A stretch of 64,000 nucleotides of DNA from Zoroaster sp. YZ-2022. Taxonomy: Eukaryota; Echinodermata; Asteroidea; Forcipulatida; Zoroasteridae. The translations under genes were made by a program, and so were the position numbers. The DNA lies in contig CM055819.1 of NCBI GenBank assembly GCA_029582265.1, positions 12,387,087 to 12,451,086 of the forward strand, read 5' to 3'. Positions 43,470-56,850 of this stretch are shown piece after piece; within the stretch, counting starts at the first letter, position 1, and each line of letters opens with the position of its first letter. Under the pieces are notes generated by a model. It was not told where the DNA came from and ran no database searches. It saw only the letters and a program-made list of their open reading frames with translations.

Positions 43470-44170
43470 ATTCTCTGATCATGATGATCATCATGTTCAA
43501 CCATTATCAGTCCACTGCTGGATGAAAGCCTCAGCATGCTGCCTCCACAAGTCTCTGTTTCTTGCTTCCTTGTACCAGTTGACACTGCCCAGTATTCCTG
43601 GAGTTCATCCCTCCATCTCTTTCGCTGTCTTCCTCTGTTTCTGTTTCCCTCCCATGGTGTCCATACAGTGAGTGCTGTGCTCCATCTCTCATCTGTTCTC
43701 CTACTAACATGTCCTGCCCAAGTCCATTTCCTATTTTTGATTGATTCCACGATGTCTTGAACTTTGGTTTGGTCCTTGATCCACTTATTTGTTTTCCTAT
43801 CTTTGTACATGTTTGTCACATTAAGCATGCTTCGTTCCATGTTATGCTGTGCTGCAGCTAGTTTCTTCTCCATTTTGGCGGTGAGTGTCCATGTTTCACA
43901 GGCATATACTGTACATATATTACAGCTGGTAAAATGCACTGACGAGATTCCCTTTCATTATTGAGCTGTCTTCCAAATGCCTGCCACCCTGCCTTTATTC
44001 ATTGTCTTGGTTCTTTTCTGTCAGGTTGAATCTTTGGCCCAGGTAAATGTACTCTTCTACTTGCTCTAATTGTACTCCATTCACTGTTATTGACTTACAT
44101 GTATATGTACATGTAGGTGTAGTTGAGATCCCTGCCAGGATTTTTGTTTTTTCATGCTCCTTCGCTCATA
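43470..44170 (-). pseudogene. RTE-like LINE 3' fragment
   Basis: Minus strand: VNGVQLEQVEEYIYLGQRFN (44020-44090), then YACETWTLTAKMEKKLAAAQ, then KDRKTNKWIKDQTKVQDIVE, then KWTWAGHVSRRTDERWSTAL and GRQRKRWRDELQEYW. This is the standard RTE-type C-terminal order. Stops and a frameshift near 43970 break it. The 3' end at about 43480 consists of TGATGATCATGATG-like repeats, as in RTE elements. Confidence 0.8.
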
Positions 44171-44617
44171 CGCATGAAAAACAGTTTCCTTCTAATAGAT
44201 GACTTAAGAACGACATCAAACACAGTTGTTTGTTTCTGATATTTTATTATAACATGTGATTGTGGCGGCCAGTGGCCGATGAGTTACCTTTTAAACATTC
44301 GCATCGTATTACCTTTGCAGTTAGTACATGTACATAAACAATATAATGTTAGTATATTAGTATCCAACTCCGATCTTTTACAGGTTCCTATGTGGAACCA
44401 TTGCCCTCTCGGCATTCAGGACATCTGTCCATTTCTTTACATTATGTACATGTACCACTTTAAATACATTCAAAAAATAATATTGTCCACATTACCATTC
44501 TCTAACAGTTATATTTATCAATACATGTATGTACTGTGAATAATAGTTGCAAAAAAATTGTTTTGATTATCTAAATTGAACATTCAATGTTCGATTTGTT
44601 TATTTATTTTGTTAATT
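44171..44617. other. Intergenic stretch
   Basis: No gene supported. Confidence 0.4.
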
Positions 44618-44932
44618 AGGTGTTCGGGTATGTGCCCGAAACACCTTGTTTTTGTTCGTTTAAAAATTTTTTTTTTTACTTCTCCCCGACGTTTGTCCGC
44701 AAAAAAACACATACTTGCAAACTTCACATGAACTTGAAACTTGGCATGTACTTAGAACTTAACAAGTAGATGAAACACGAGTTGTGAGTGACCCCAATTT
44801 GACCTTACTTCCTGTCCAAACCGGAAGTCAAAATTTAACATTAAAAAAAATCATATCTCAACAACCACAAGAGGTAAATTCACAATTTTTGTACCATTGT
44901 ACAGATCTTTAATTGTCAAAAAATATTTACAA
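44618..44932 (+). mobile_element. Helitron-like family 2, plus-oriented 5' part
   Basis: It starts with the palindrome AGGTGTTCGGG/CCCGAAACACCT (44618-44646), then TTGTTTTTGTTCG, T-rich and CTTCTCCCC sequence, and one inverted monomer with TGACCTTACTTCCTGTCC and CCGGAAGT. At 44933 it is cut by the minus-oriented array, so it is head-on to it. Confidence 0.7.
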
Positions 44933-45698
44933 CTAGACGGCAGTGTTTGTGATATTACAAACACATAGGTGTTCGAGTTTTGTCAGGGCAGTGGTGATGA
45001 CGTCAGAATGTTTTAAAAGAAACTTTGCATGATTATTTTTTAATATTAAACTTTGACTTCCGGTTTAGACAGGAAGTAAAGGTCAAATTGGGGTCACGTT
45101 TTTGTAAATATTTTTGACAGTTAACAATCTGTACAATGGTGCCAAAACTGAATTTACCTATTGTGGTTGTTGAGATATGATTTTTTTAAAATATTAAACT
45201 TTGACTTCCGGTTTGGACAGGAAGTAAGGTCAAATTGGGGTCACCTTTGTTTAAATATTTTTTTTACAATTAACAATCTGTACAATGGTGCAAAAACTGT
45301 GAATTTACCTGTTGTGGTTGTTGAGATATGATTTTTTTAAATATTAAATTTTGACTTCCGGTTTGGACAGGAAGTAAGGTCAAATTAGGGTCACCTTTGT
45401 GTAAATATTTTTCGACAATTAACGATCTGTACAATGGTACAAAAATTGTGAATTTACCTCTTGTGGTTGTTGAGATATGATTTTTTTAAATATTAAACTT
45501 TGATTTATCGTAATTCGATATCTGATGACCTAATCATGACGTCACAAATTTTGTTTCATCTACGTCTTAAGTTCTAAGTATATGCCAAGTTTGTGTTTTT
45601 TTGTAGACAATCGATGGGGAGAAGGAGAAGAAAAAGAAAAAAACCGAACAAAAACAATAGGTGTTTCGGGTACATACCCGAACACCTAAAAAAAAAAA
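44933..45698 (-). mobile_element. Helitron-like array unit 1
   Basis: The minus-strand 3' end is CTAG (44933-44936) with the hairpin GTGTTTGT/ACAAACAC (44943-44964). Several monomers follow, then the terminal segment with ATGACGTCAC (45538) and the 5' palindrome at 45659-45687. The boundary to the plus-oriented copy lies at TTTACAA|CTAG. Confidence 0.7.
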
Positions 45699-46894
45699 CT
45701 AGACTTACATTGTAAGTGTTTGTCATATGACAAACACATAGGTGTTCGGGTTTTGTCAGGGTAGTGATGAAAGTAATGATTATTGCAATTTGTTGTCATC
45801 AGTTTGGCATTATTGACATGACTACACTCACTGGCCATAAATATTGCAACATTGAAATTCACACCAAAGTTCAGTTATTTACACTACTTAAGACTTCTTG
45901 AAAGTGCCTGTGTTTTGAAGTCAATGTTCTTTTTTACTGTTCTTGCACGGAAATTATGTAATACACGATCAATGAAATTGGATTAAATGATCATCTCACC
46001 TGTTACTGTAAAGTGCTATTAATTTACCTCTTGTGGTTGATTTGAGATATGATTTTTTTTAAATATTAAACTTTGACTTCCGGTTTGGACAAGAAGTAAG
46101 GTCAAATTGGGGTCATCTTTGTGTAAATATTTCTTGACAATTAACGGTCTGCACAATGGTACAAAAATTGTGAATTTACCTCTTCTGGTTGTTGAGATAT
46201 GATTTTTTAAAATAATAAACTTTGACTTCCGGTTTGGACAGGAAGTAAGGTCAAATTAGGGTCACCTCTGTGTAAATAATTTTCGACAATTAACGATCTG
46301 TACAATGGTGCAAAAAATTTCAATTTACCTCTTGTGGTTGTTGAGATATGATTTTTTTAAATATTAAACTTTGACTTCCGGTTTGGACAGGAAGTAAGGT
46401 CAAATTGGGGTCACCTTTTTGTAAATATTTTTTGACAATTAACGATCTGTACAATGGTACAAAAATTTTGAATTTCCCTCTTGTGGTTGTTGAGATATGA
46501 TTTTTTTAAATATTAAACTTTCACTTCCGGTTTGGATAGGAAGTAAGGTCAAAATGGGGTCACCTTTTTGTAAATATTTTTTGACAATTAACGATCTGTA
46601 CAATGGTACAAAAATTTTGAATTTACCTCTTGTGGTTGTTGAGATATGATTTTTTGAAGTATTAAATTTTGATTTATCGTAATTCGATATCTGATGACCT
46701 AATCATGACGTCACAAATTTTATTTCATCTACGTGTTAAGTTCTAAGTATATGCCAAGTTTCAAGTTCATGTGAAGTTTGCAATTATGTGTTTTTTTGTA
46801 GACAAACGATGGGGAGAAGAAGAAGAAAAAAAAACGAACAAAAACAATAGGTGTTTCGGGTACATACCCGAACACCTAATAACAATTTAAAAAA
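45699..46894 (-). mobile_element. Helitron-like array unit 2, with a foreign insert
   Basis: CTAG (45699-45702), then a small palindrome ACTTACATTGTAAGT, then the hairpin GTGTTTGTC/GACAAACAC. The segment 45750-46018 is not monomer-like and includes CACTCACTGGCCATAAATA. Monomers follow to the 5' palindrome at 46849-46877. The unit start recurs at 63675. Confidence 0.7.
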
Positions 46895-47674
46895 CTAGAG
46901 ATTGGTGTTTGTATTGACAAACACTAGGTGTTCGGGAGGAAGTAAAGGTCAAATTGGGGTCAACTTTGTATAAATATTTTTTGACAATTAACGATCTGTA
47001 CAATGGTGTAAAGATTGTTAATTTACCTCTTGTGGATTATTTTTTTCTAATATTAAACTTTGACTTCCGGTTTGGACAGGAAGTAAGGTCAAATTGGGGT
47101 CATCTTTTTGTAAATATTTTTTGACAATTAACGGTCTGTACAATGGTACAAAAATTGTGAATTTACCTCTTGTGGATGTTGAGATATGATTTTTTTAATA
47201 TTAAACTTTGACTTCCGGTTTGGACAGGAAGTAATGTCAAATTGGGGTCACCTTTTTGTAAATATTTTTTGACAATTAACGATCTGTACAATGGTACAAA
47301 AATTTTGAATTTACCTCTTGTGGTTGTTGAGACATGATTTTTTTAAATATTAAACTTTGACTTCCGGTTTGGACAGGAAGTAAGGTCAAATTGGGGTCAC
47401 CTTTTTGTAAATATTTTTGGACAAGTAACGATCTGTACAATGGTACAAAAATTGTGAATTTACCTCTTGTGGTTGTTGAGATATGATTTTTTTAAATATT
47501 AAACTTTGATTTATCGTAATTCGACATCTGATGACGTAATCATGACGTCACAAATTTTGTTTCATCTACGTTTTAAGTTCTAAGTATACGCCAAGTTTCA
47601 AGTTCATGTGAAGTTTGCAAGTATGTGTTCTTTTGTAGACAATCTATGGGGAGAAGAAGACGAAGAAGAAGAAA
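46895..47674 (-). mobile_element. Helitron-like array unit 3
   Basis: CTAG (46895-46898), hairpin GTGTTTGT/GACAAACAC and TAGGTGTTCGG. The 780-bp unit ends in (GAA)n-rich sequence without a 5' palindrome. Near-identical to unit 6 (51105-51884). Confidence 0.7.
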
Positions 47675-48453
47675 CTAGATATAAGTTTTTGTCACAACAA
47701 AAACTAGGTGTTCGGTTGAAGTTAAAATGATGACGTCATCAATTCGAAGTGTTGTAGAAAGTCAAATGTTAACGTCTGTTGAAGTTCTCGCGAGAAGTTT
47801 ATTTGAATACAATACAATACTGAATTTAGAAATTATTTTAATATTAAACTTTGAATTATGGTTTGGACAGGAAGTAAAGGTCGAATTGGGATCATGTTTT
47901 TGTAAATACTTTTGACAATTAACTATCTGTGCAATGATGCAAAAACTGAATTTACCTCGTGGTTGTTGAGATATGATTTTTTTAACTATTAAACTTTGAC
48001 TTCCGGTTTGGACAGGAAGTAAGGTCAAATTGGGGTCACCTTTGTGTAAATATGCTTCGACAATTAACAATCTATACAATGGTGCAAAAAATGTCAATTT
48101 ACCTCTTGTGGTTGTTGAGATAGGATTTTTGTAAATATTAAACTTTGACTTCCGGTTTGGACAGGAAGTAAGGTCAAATTGGGGTCACCTTTTTGTAAAT
48201 ATGTTTTGACAATTAACGATCTCTACAATGGTACAAAAATTGTGAATTTACCCCTTGTGGTTGTTTAGATATGATTTTTTTAAATATTAAACTTTGATTT
48301 ATCGTAATTCGATATCTGATGACCTCATCATGACGTCACAAATTCTGTTTCATCTACGTGTTAAGTTCTAAGTATATGCCAAGTTTCAAGTTCATGTAAA
48401 GTTTGCAAGTATGTTTTTTTTTTTAGACAATCTATCCGGAGAAGAAGAAGAAA
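47675..48453 (-). mobile_element. Helitron-like array unit 4
   Basis: CTAG (47675-47678) with the hairpin AGTTTTTGT/ACAAAAACT, then AATGATGACGTCATCAATTC, a perfect-palindrome-centred CRE-type site. Followed by GTTCTCGCGAGAAG, another palindrome. Copies at 51885 and 56851 are nearly base-identical over the first 230 bases. Confidence 0.7.
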
Positions 48454-51104
48454 CTAGAGATTGGTGTTTTCGTCACAACAAAAACTAGGTGTTCGGTTGA
48501 AGTGAAAATGGTGACGCCATCAATTCAAGTGTTGGAGAAGTCAAATGTTAACGTCTGTTGAAGTTCTCATGAAGTTTATTTGAATACAATACAATACTGA
48601 ATTTAGAAATTATTTTAATATTAAATTTTGACTTCCGGTTTGGACAGGAAGTAAAGGTCAAATTGGGGTCATGTTTTGTAAATATATTTAAACAATTAAC
48701 TATCTGTACAATGGTGCAAAAACTGAATTTACCTCTTGTGGTTGTTGAGAAATATTTTTTAAATATTAAACTTTGACTTCCGGTTTGGACAGGAAGTAAG
48801 GTCAAATTGGGGTCACCTTTGTGTAAATATGTTTCAACAATTAACAATCTATACAATGGTGCAACAAATGTCAATTTACCTCTTGTGGTTGTTGAGATAG
48901 GATTTTTGTAAATATTAAACTTTGACTTCCGGTTTGGACAGGAAGTAAGGTCAAATTGGGGTCATCTTTTTGTAAATATTTTTTGACAATTAACGATCTG
49001 TACAATGGTACAAAAATTTTGAATTTACCTCTTGTGGTTGTTGAGATATGATTTTTTTTAAATATTAACTTTGACTTCCGGTTTGGACAGGAAGTAAGGT
49101 CAAATTAGGGTCACCTTTGTGTAAATATTTTTTGACAATTCACAAACTGTACAATGGTGCAAAAACTGAATTTACCTGTAGTGGTTGTTGAGATATGATT
49201 TTTTTAATATTAAACTTTGACTTCCGGTTTTGACAGGAAGTTAGGTCAAATTGAGGTCACCTTTGTGTAAACATTTTTCAACAATTAACAATCTACACAC
49301 CGGTACAAAATATGCCAATGTACCTGTTGTGGTTGTTGAGATATGATTTTTTTAAATATTAAACTAGATTTTTTTTAAATATTAAACTTTGACTTCCGGT
49401 TTGGACAAGAAGTAAGGTCAAATATGGGTCATCTTTGTGTAAATATTTCTTGACAATTAACGGTCTGCACAATGGTACAAAAACTGTGAATTTACCTGTT
49501 GTGGTTGTTGATATATGATTTTTTTAAATATTAAACTTTGACTTCCGGTTTGGACAGGAAGTAAGGTCAAATTGGGGTCACCTTTTTGCAAATATTTTTT
49601 GACAAGGAACGATGTGTACAATGGTGCCAAAAATGTCAATTTACCTCTTGTGGTTGTTGAGATGATTTTTTTTAAATATTATCTTTGACTTCCGGTTTGG
49701 ACAGGAAGTAAGGTCAAATTGGGGTCACCTTGTTGTAAATATTTTTTGACAATTAACGGTCTGCACAATGGTACAACAATTGTGAATTTACCTCTTCTGG
49801 TTGTTGAGATATGATTTTTTTAAATAATAAACTTTGACTTCCGGTTTCGACAGGAAGTAAGGTCAAATTAGGGTCACCTTTGTGTAAATATTTTTCGACA
49901 ATTAACGATCTGTACAATGGTACAAAAAATTTCAAATTACCTCTTGTGGTTGTTGAGATATGATTTTTTAAAATATTAAACTTTGACTTCCGGTTTGGAC
50001 AGGAAGTAAGGTCAAATTGGGGTCACCTTTTTGTAAATATTTTTTGACAATTAACGATCTGTACAATGGTACAAAAATTTTGAATTTCCCTCTTGTGGTT
50101 GTTGAGATATGATTTTTTTAAATATTAAACTTTCACTTCCGGTTTGGATAGGAAGTAAGGTCAAAATGGGGTCACCTTTTTGCAAATATTTTTTGACAAG
50201 GAACGATGTGTACAATGGTGCCAAAAATGTCAATTTACCTCTTGTGGTTGTTGAGATGATTTTTTTAAAATATTATCTTTGACTTCCGGTTTGGACAGGA
50301 AGTAAGGTCAAATTGGGGTCACCTTGTTGTAAATATTTTTTGACAATTAACGGTCTGCACAATGGTACAAAAATTGTGAATTTACCTCTTCTGGTTGTTG
50401 AGATATGATTTTTTTAAATAATAAACTTTGACTTCCGGTTTCGACAGGAAGTAAGGTCAAATTAGGGTCACCTTTGTGTAAATATTTTTCGACAATTAAC
50501 GATCTGTACAATGGTGCAAAAAATTTCAAATTACCTCTTGTGGTTGTTGAGATATGATTTTTTAAAATATTAAACTTTGACTTCCGGTTTCGACAGGAAG
50601 TAAGGTCAAATTGGGGTCACCTTTTTGTAAATATTTTTTGACAATTAACGATCTGTACAATGGTACAAAAATTTTGAATTTCCCTCTTGTGGTTGTTGAG
50701 ATATGATTTTTTTAAATATTAAACTTTCACTTCCGGTTTGGATAGGAAGTAAGGTCAAAATGGGGTCACCTTTTTGTAAATATTTTTTGACAATTAACGA
50801 TCTGTACAATGGTACAAACATTTTGAATTTACCTCTTGTGGTTGTTGAAATATGATTTTTTTTAAATATTAAACTTTGATTTATCGTAATTCGATATCTG
50901 ATGACCTAATCATGACGTCACAAATTTTGTTTCATCTACGTGTTAAGTTCTAAGTATATGCCAAGTTTCAAGTTCATGTGAAGTTTGCAATTATGTGTTT
51001 TTTTGTAGACAAACGATGGGGAGAAGAAGGAGAAGAAAAAAAAACGAACAAAAACAATAGGTGTTTCGGGTACATACCCGAACACCTAATAACAATTTAA
51101 AAAA
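48454..51104 (-). mobile_element. Helitron-like array unit 5 (longest, 2.65 kb)
   Basis: CTAG (48454-48457), then about 16 monomers with spacing of 145-149 bases in the parts measured, and the 5' palindrome at 51059-51087. The block starting near 49750 and the block starting near 50346 are nearly the same, about 597 bases apart (four monomers). This is local amplification of a four-monomer block. Confidence 0.7.
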
Positions 51105-51884
51105 CTAGAGATTGGTGTTTGTATTGACAAACACTAGGTGTTCGGGAGGAAGTAAAGGTCAAATTGGGGTCAACTTTGTATAAATATTTTTTGACAATTA
51201 ACGATCTGTACAATGGTGTAAAGATTGTTAATTTACCTCTTGTGGATTATTTTTTTCTAATATTAAACTTTGACTTCCGGTTTGGACAGGAAGTAAGGTC
51301 AAATTGGGGTCATCTTTTTGTAAATATTTTTTGACAATTAACGGTCTGTACAATGGTACAAAATTGTGAATTTACCTCTTGTGGATGTTGAGATATGATT
51401 TTTTTAAATATTAAACTTTGACTTCCGGTTTGGAAAGGAAGTAATGTAAAATTTGGGTCACCTTTTTGTAAATATTTTATGACAATTAACGATCTGTACA
51501 ATGGTACAAAAATTTTGAATTTACCTCTTGTGGTTGTTGAGACATGATTTTTTTAAATATTAAACTTTGACTTCCGGTTTGGACAGGAAGTAAGGTCAAA
51601 TTGGGGTCACCTTTTTGTAAATATTTTTGGACAAGTAACGATCTGTACAATGGTACAAAAATTGTGAATTTACCTCTTGTGGTTGTTGAGATATGATTTT
51701 TTAAAATATTAAACTTTGATTTATCGTAATTCGACATCTGATGACGTAATCATGACGTCACAAATGTTGTTTCATCTACGTTTTAAGTTCTAAGTATACG
51801 CCAAGTTTCAAGTTCATGTGAAGTTTGCAAGTATGTGTTTTTTTGTAGACAATCTATGGGGAGAAGAAGACGAAGAAGAAGAAA
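51105..51884 (-). mobile_element. Helitron-like array unit 6
   Basis: Near-identical to unit 3 in sequence and length. CTAG at 51105-51108. Confidence 0.7.
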
Positions 51885-52665
51885 CTAGATATAAGTTTTT
51901 GTCACAACAAAAACTAGGTGTTCGGTTGAAGTTAAAATGATGACGTCATCAATTCGAAGTGTTGTAGAAAGTCAAATGTTAACGTCTGTTGAAGTTCTCG
52001 CGAGAAGTTTATTTGAATACAATACAATACTGAATTTAGAAATTATTTTAATATTAAACTTTGAATTATGGTTTGGACAGGAAGTAAAGGTCGAATTGGG
52101 ATCATGTTTTTGTAAATACTTTTGACAATTAACTATCTGTGCAATGATGCAAAAACTGAATTTACCTCTTGTGGTTGTTGAGAAATAATTTTTTTAAATA
52201 TTAAACTTTGACTTCCGGTTTGGACAGGAAGTAAGGTCAAATTGGGGTCACCTTTGTGTAAATATGTTTCGACAATTAACAATCTATACAATGGTGCAAA
52301 AAATGTCAATTTACCTCTTGTGGTTGTTGAGATAGGATTTTTGTAAATATTAAACTTTGACTTCCGGTTTGGACAGGAAGTAAGGTCAAATTGGGGTCAT
52401 CTTTTTGTAAATATGTTTTGACAATTAACGATCTGTACAATGGTACAAAAATTGTGAATTTACCCCTTGTGGTTGTTTAGATATGATTTTTTTAAATATT
52501 AAACTTTGATTTATCGTAATTCGATATCTGATGACCTCATCATGACGTCACAAATTCTGTTTCATCTACGTGTTAAGTTCTAAGTATATGCCAAGTTTCA
52601 AGTTCATGTGAAGTTTGCAAGTATGTTTTTTTTTTTAGACAATCTATCCGGAGAAGAAGAAGAAA
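51885..52665 (-). mobile_element. Helitron-like array unit 7
   Basis: Near-identical to unit 4. CTAG at 51885-51888. Confidence 0.7.
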
Positions 52666-54725
52666 CTAGAGATTGGTGTTTTCGTCACAACAAAAACTAG
52701 GTGTTCGGTTGAAGTGAAAATGGTGACGTCATCAATTCGAAGTGTTTGAGAAGTCAAATGTTAACGTCTGTTGAAGTTCTCGCGAGAAGTTTATTTGAAT
52801 ACAATACAATACTGAATTTAGAAATTATTTTAATATTAAATTTTGACTTCCGGTTTGGACAGGAAGTAAAGGTCAAATTGGGGTCATGTTTTTGTAAATA
52901 TATTTAAACAATTAACTATCTGTACAATGGTGCAAAACTGAATTTACCTCTTGTGGTTGTTGAGAAATATTTTTTTTAAATATTAAACTTTGACTTCCGG
53001 TTTGGACAGGAAGTAAGGTCAAATTGGGGTCACCTTTGTGTAAATATGTTTCGACAATTAACAATCTATACAATGGTGCAAAAATGTCAATTTACCTCTT
53101 GTGGTTGTTGAGATAGCATTTTTGTAAATATTAAACTTTGACTTCCGGTTTGGACAGGAAGTAAGGTCAAATTGGGGTCATCTTTTTGTAAATATTTTTT
53201 GACAATTAACGATCTGTACAATGGTACAAAAATTGTGAATTTACCTCTTGTGGTTGTTGAGATATGATTTTTTTAAAATATTAATTTTGACTTCCGGTTT
53301 GGACAGGAAGTAAGGTCAAATTAGGTCACCTTTGTGTAAATATTTTTTGACAATTCACAAACTGTACAATGGTGCAAAAACTGAATTTACCTGTTGTGGT
53401 TGTTGAGATATGATTTTTTTAATATTAAACTTTGACTTCCGGTTTTGACAGGAAGTTAGGTCAAATTGGGGTCACCTTTGTGTAAACATTTTTCAACAAT
53501 TAACAATCTACACACCGGTACAAAATATGCCAATGTACCTGTTGTGGTTGTTGAGATATGATTTTTTTAAATATTAAACTAGATTTTTTTTAAATATTAA
53601 ACTTTGACTTCCGGTTTGGACAAGAAGTAAGGTCAAATATGGGTCATCTTTGTGTAAATATTTCTTGACAATTAACGGTCTGCACAATGGTACAAAAACT
53701 GTGAATTTACCTGTTGTGGTTGTTGATATATGATTTTTTTAAATATTAAACTTTGACTTCCGGTTTGGACAGGAAGTAAGGTCAAAATTTAGGTCACCTT
53801 TTGCAAATATTTTTGACAAGGAACGATGTGTACAATGGTGCCAAAAATGTCAATTTACCTCTTGTGGTTGTTGAGATGATTTTTTTAAATATTAAATCTT
53901 TGACTTTCCGGTTTGGACAGGAAGTAAGGTCAAATTGGGTCACCTTGTTGTAAATATTTTTGACAATTAACGGTCTGCACAATGGTACAAAAATTGTGAA
54001 TTTACCTCTTCTGGTTGTTGAGATATGATTTTTTTAAATAATAAACTTTGACTTCCGGTTTCGACAGGAAGTAAGGTCAAATTAGGGTCACCTTTGTGTA
54101 AATATTTTTCGACAATTAACGATCTGTACAATGGTGCAAAAAATTTCAAATTACCTCTTGTGGTTGTTGAGATATGATATTTTAAAATATTAAACTTTGA
54201 CTTCCGGTTTGGACAGGAAGTAAGATCAAATTGGGGTCACCTTTTTTAAAATATTTTTTGACAATTAACGATCTGTACAATGGTACAAAAATTTTGAATT
54301 TCCCTCTTGTGGTTGTTGAGATATGATTTGTTTAAATATTAAACTTTCACTTCCGGTTTGGATAGGAAGTAAGGTCAAAAGGGGTCACCTTTTTGTAAAT
54401 ATTTTTTGACAATTAACGATCTGTACAATGGTACAACATTTTTGAATTTACCTCTTGTGGTTGTTGAAATATGATTTTTTTTAAATATTAAACTTTGATT
54501 TATCGTAATTCGATATCTGATGACCTAATCATGACGTCACAAATTTTGTTTCATCTACGTGTTAAGTTCTAAGTATATGCCAAGTTTCAAGTTCATGTGA
54601 AGTTTGCAATTATGTGTTTTTTTGTAGACAAACGATGGGGAGAAGAAGGAGAAGAAAAAAAAAACGAACAAAAACAATAGGTGTTTCGGGTACATACCCG
54701 AACACCTAATAACAATTAAAAAAAA
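52666..54725 (-). mobile_element. Helitron-like array unit 8
   Basis: Corresponds to unit 5 but lacks one four-monomer block. CTAG at 52666-52669, 5' palindrome at 54679-54707. Several homopolymer runs in 53760-53960 are one base shorter than in the counterparts. Confidence 0.7.
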
Positions 54726-56850
54726 CTAGAGATTGGTGTTTGTATTGACAAACACTAGGTGTTCGGGAGGAAGTAAAGGTCAAATTGGGGTCAACTTTGT
54801 TTAAATATTTTTTGACAATTAACGATCTGTACAATGGTGTAAAGATTGTTAATTTACCACTTGTGGTTGTTCAGATATGATTTTTTTAAATATTAAACTT
54901 TGACTTCCGGTTTGGACAGGAAGTAAGGTCAAATTGGGGTCATCTTTGTGTAAACATATTTCGACAATTAACAATCTATACAATGGCGCAAAAATTGTGA
55001 ATTTACCTCTTGTGGTTGTTCAGATATGATTTTTTTTAATATTAAACTTTGACTTCCGGTTTGGACAGGAAGTAAGGTCAAATTGGGGTCATCTTTTAGT
55101 AAATATTTTTGACAATTAACGTTTTGTACAATGGTACAAAAATTGTGAATTTACCTCTTGTGGTTGTTCAGATATGATTTTTTAAATATTAAAATTTGAC
55201 TTCCGGTTTGGACAGGAAGTAAGGTCAAATTGGGGTCATCTTTTTGTAAATATTTTTTGACAATTAATGATCTGTACAATGGTACAAAAATTGTGAATTT
55301 CCCTCTTGTGGTTGTTGAGATATGATTTTTTTAAATATTAAAATTTGACTTCCGGTTTGGACAGGAAGTAAGGTCAAATTAGGGTCACCTTTGTGTAAAT
55401 ATTTTTCGACAATTAACGATCTGTACAATGATGCAAAAATTGTGAATTTCCCTCTTGTGGTTGTTGAGATATGATTTTTTTTAAATATTAAACTTTGTCT
55501 TCTGGTTTGGACAGGAAGTAAGGTCAAATTTGGGTCACCTTTGTGTAAATATGTTTCGACAATTAACAATCTGTACAATGGTGCAAAAAATTTCAATTTA
55601 CCTCTTGTGGTTGTTGAGATGGGATTTTTGTAAATATTAAACTTTGACTTCCGGTTTGGACAGGAAGTAAGGTCAAATTGGGGTCATCTTTCTGTAAATA
55701 TTTTTTGACAATTAACGATCTGTACAATGGTACAAAAATTGTGAATTTCCCTCTTGTGGTTGTTGAGATATGATTTTTTTAAATATTAAAGTTTCACTTC
55801 CGGTTTGGACAGGAAGTATGGTCAAAATGGGGTCACCTTTTTGTAAATATTTTTTGACAATTAACGATCTGTACAATGGTACAAAATTTTTGAATATACC
55901 TCTTGTGGTTGTTGAGATATGATTTTTTTAATATTAAACTTTGACTTCCGGTTTGGACAGGAAGTAAGGTCAAATTTGGGTCACCTTTGTGTAAATATGT
56001 TTCGACAATTAACAATCTGTACAATGGTGCAAAAAATTTCAATTTACCTCTTGTGGTTGTTGAGATGGGATTTTTGTAAATATTAAACTTTGACTTCCGG
56101 TTTGGACAGGAAGTAAGGTCAAATTGGGGTCATCTTTCTGTAAATATTTTTTGACAATTAACGATCTGTACAATGGTACAAAATTGTGAATTTCCTCTTG
56201 TGGTTGTTGAGATATGATTTTTTTAAATATTAAAGTTTCACTTCCGGTTTGGACAGGAAGTATGGTCAAAATGGGGTCACCTTTTTGTAAATATTTTTTG
56301 ACAATTAACGATCTGTACAATGGTACAACAATTGTGAATTTACCTCTTGTGGTTGTTGAGATATGATTTTTTTAAATATTAAACTTTGACTTCCGGTTTG
56401 GACAGGAAGTAATGTCAAATTGGGGTCACCTTTTGTAAATATTTTTGACAATTAACGATCTGTACAATGGTACAAAAATTTTTGAATTTACCTCTTGTGG
56501 TTGTTGAGACATGATTTTTTAAATATTAAACTTTGACTTCCGGTTTGGACAGGAAGTAAGGTCAAATTTAGGTCACCTTTTTGTAAATATTTTTGGACAA
56601 GTAACGATCTGTACAATGGTACAAAAATTGTGAATTTACCTCTTGTGGTTGTTGAGATATGATTTTTTAAAATATTAAACTTTGATTTATCGTAATTCGA
56701 CATCTGATGACGTAATCATGACGTCACAAATGTTGTTTCATCTACGTTTTAAGTTCTAAGTATACGCCAAGTTTCAAGTTCATGTGAAGTTTGCAAGTAT
56801 GTGTTTTTTTGTAGACAATCTATGGGGAGAAGAAGACGAAGAAGAAGAAA
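54726..56850 (-). mobile_element. Helitron-like array unit 9
   Basis: Begins like units 3 and 6 and ends like them, but is expanded to 2.1 kb by extra monomers. A block near 55600 recurs near 56020 (about 420 bases, three monomers). CTAG at 54726-54729. Confidence 0.7.

Noticed and set aside
43454..43671. Plus-strand frames opposite the RTE fragment
   Set aside because: They are shadows of the minus-strand RT coding sequence.
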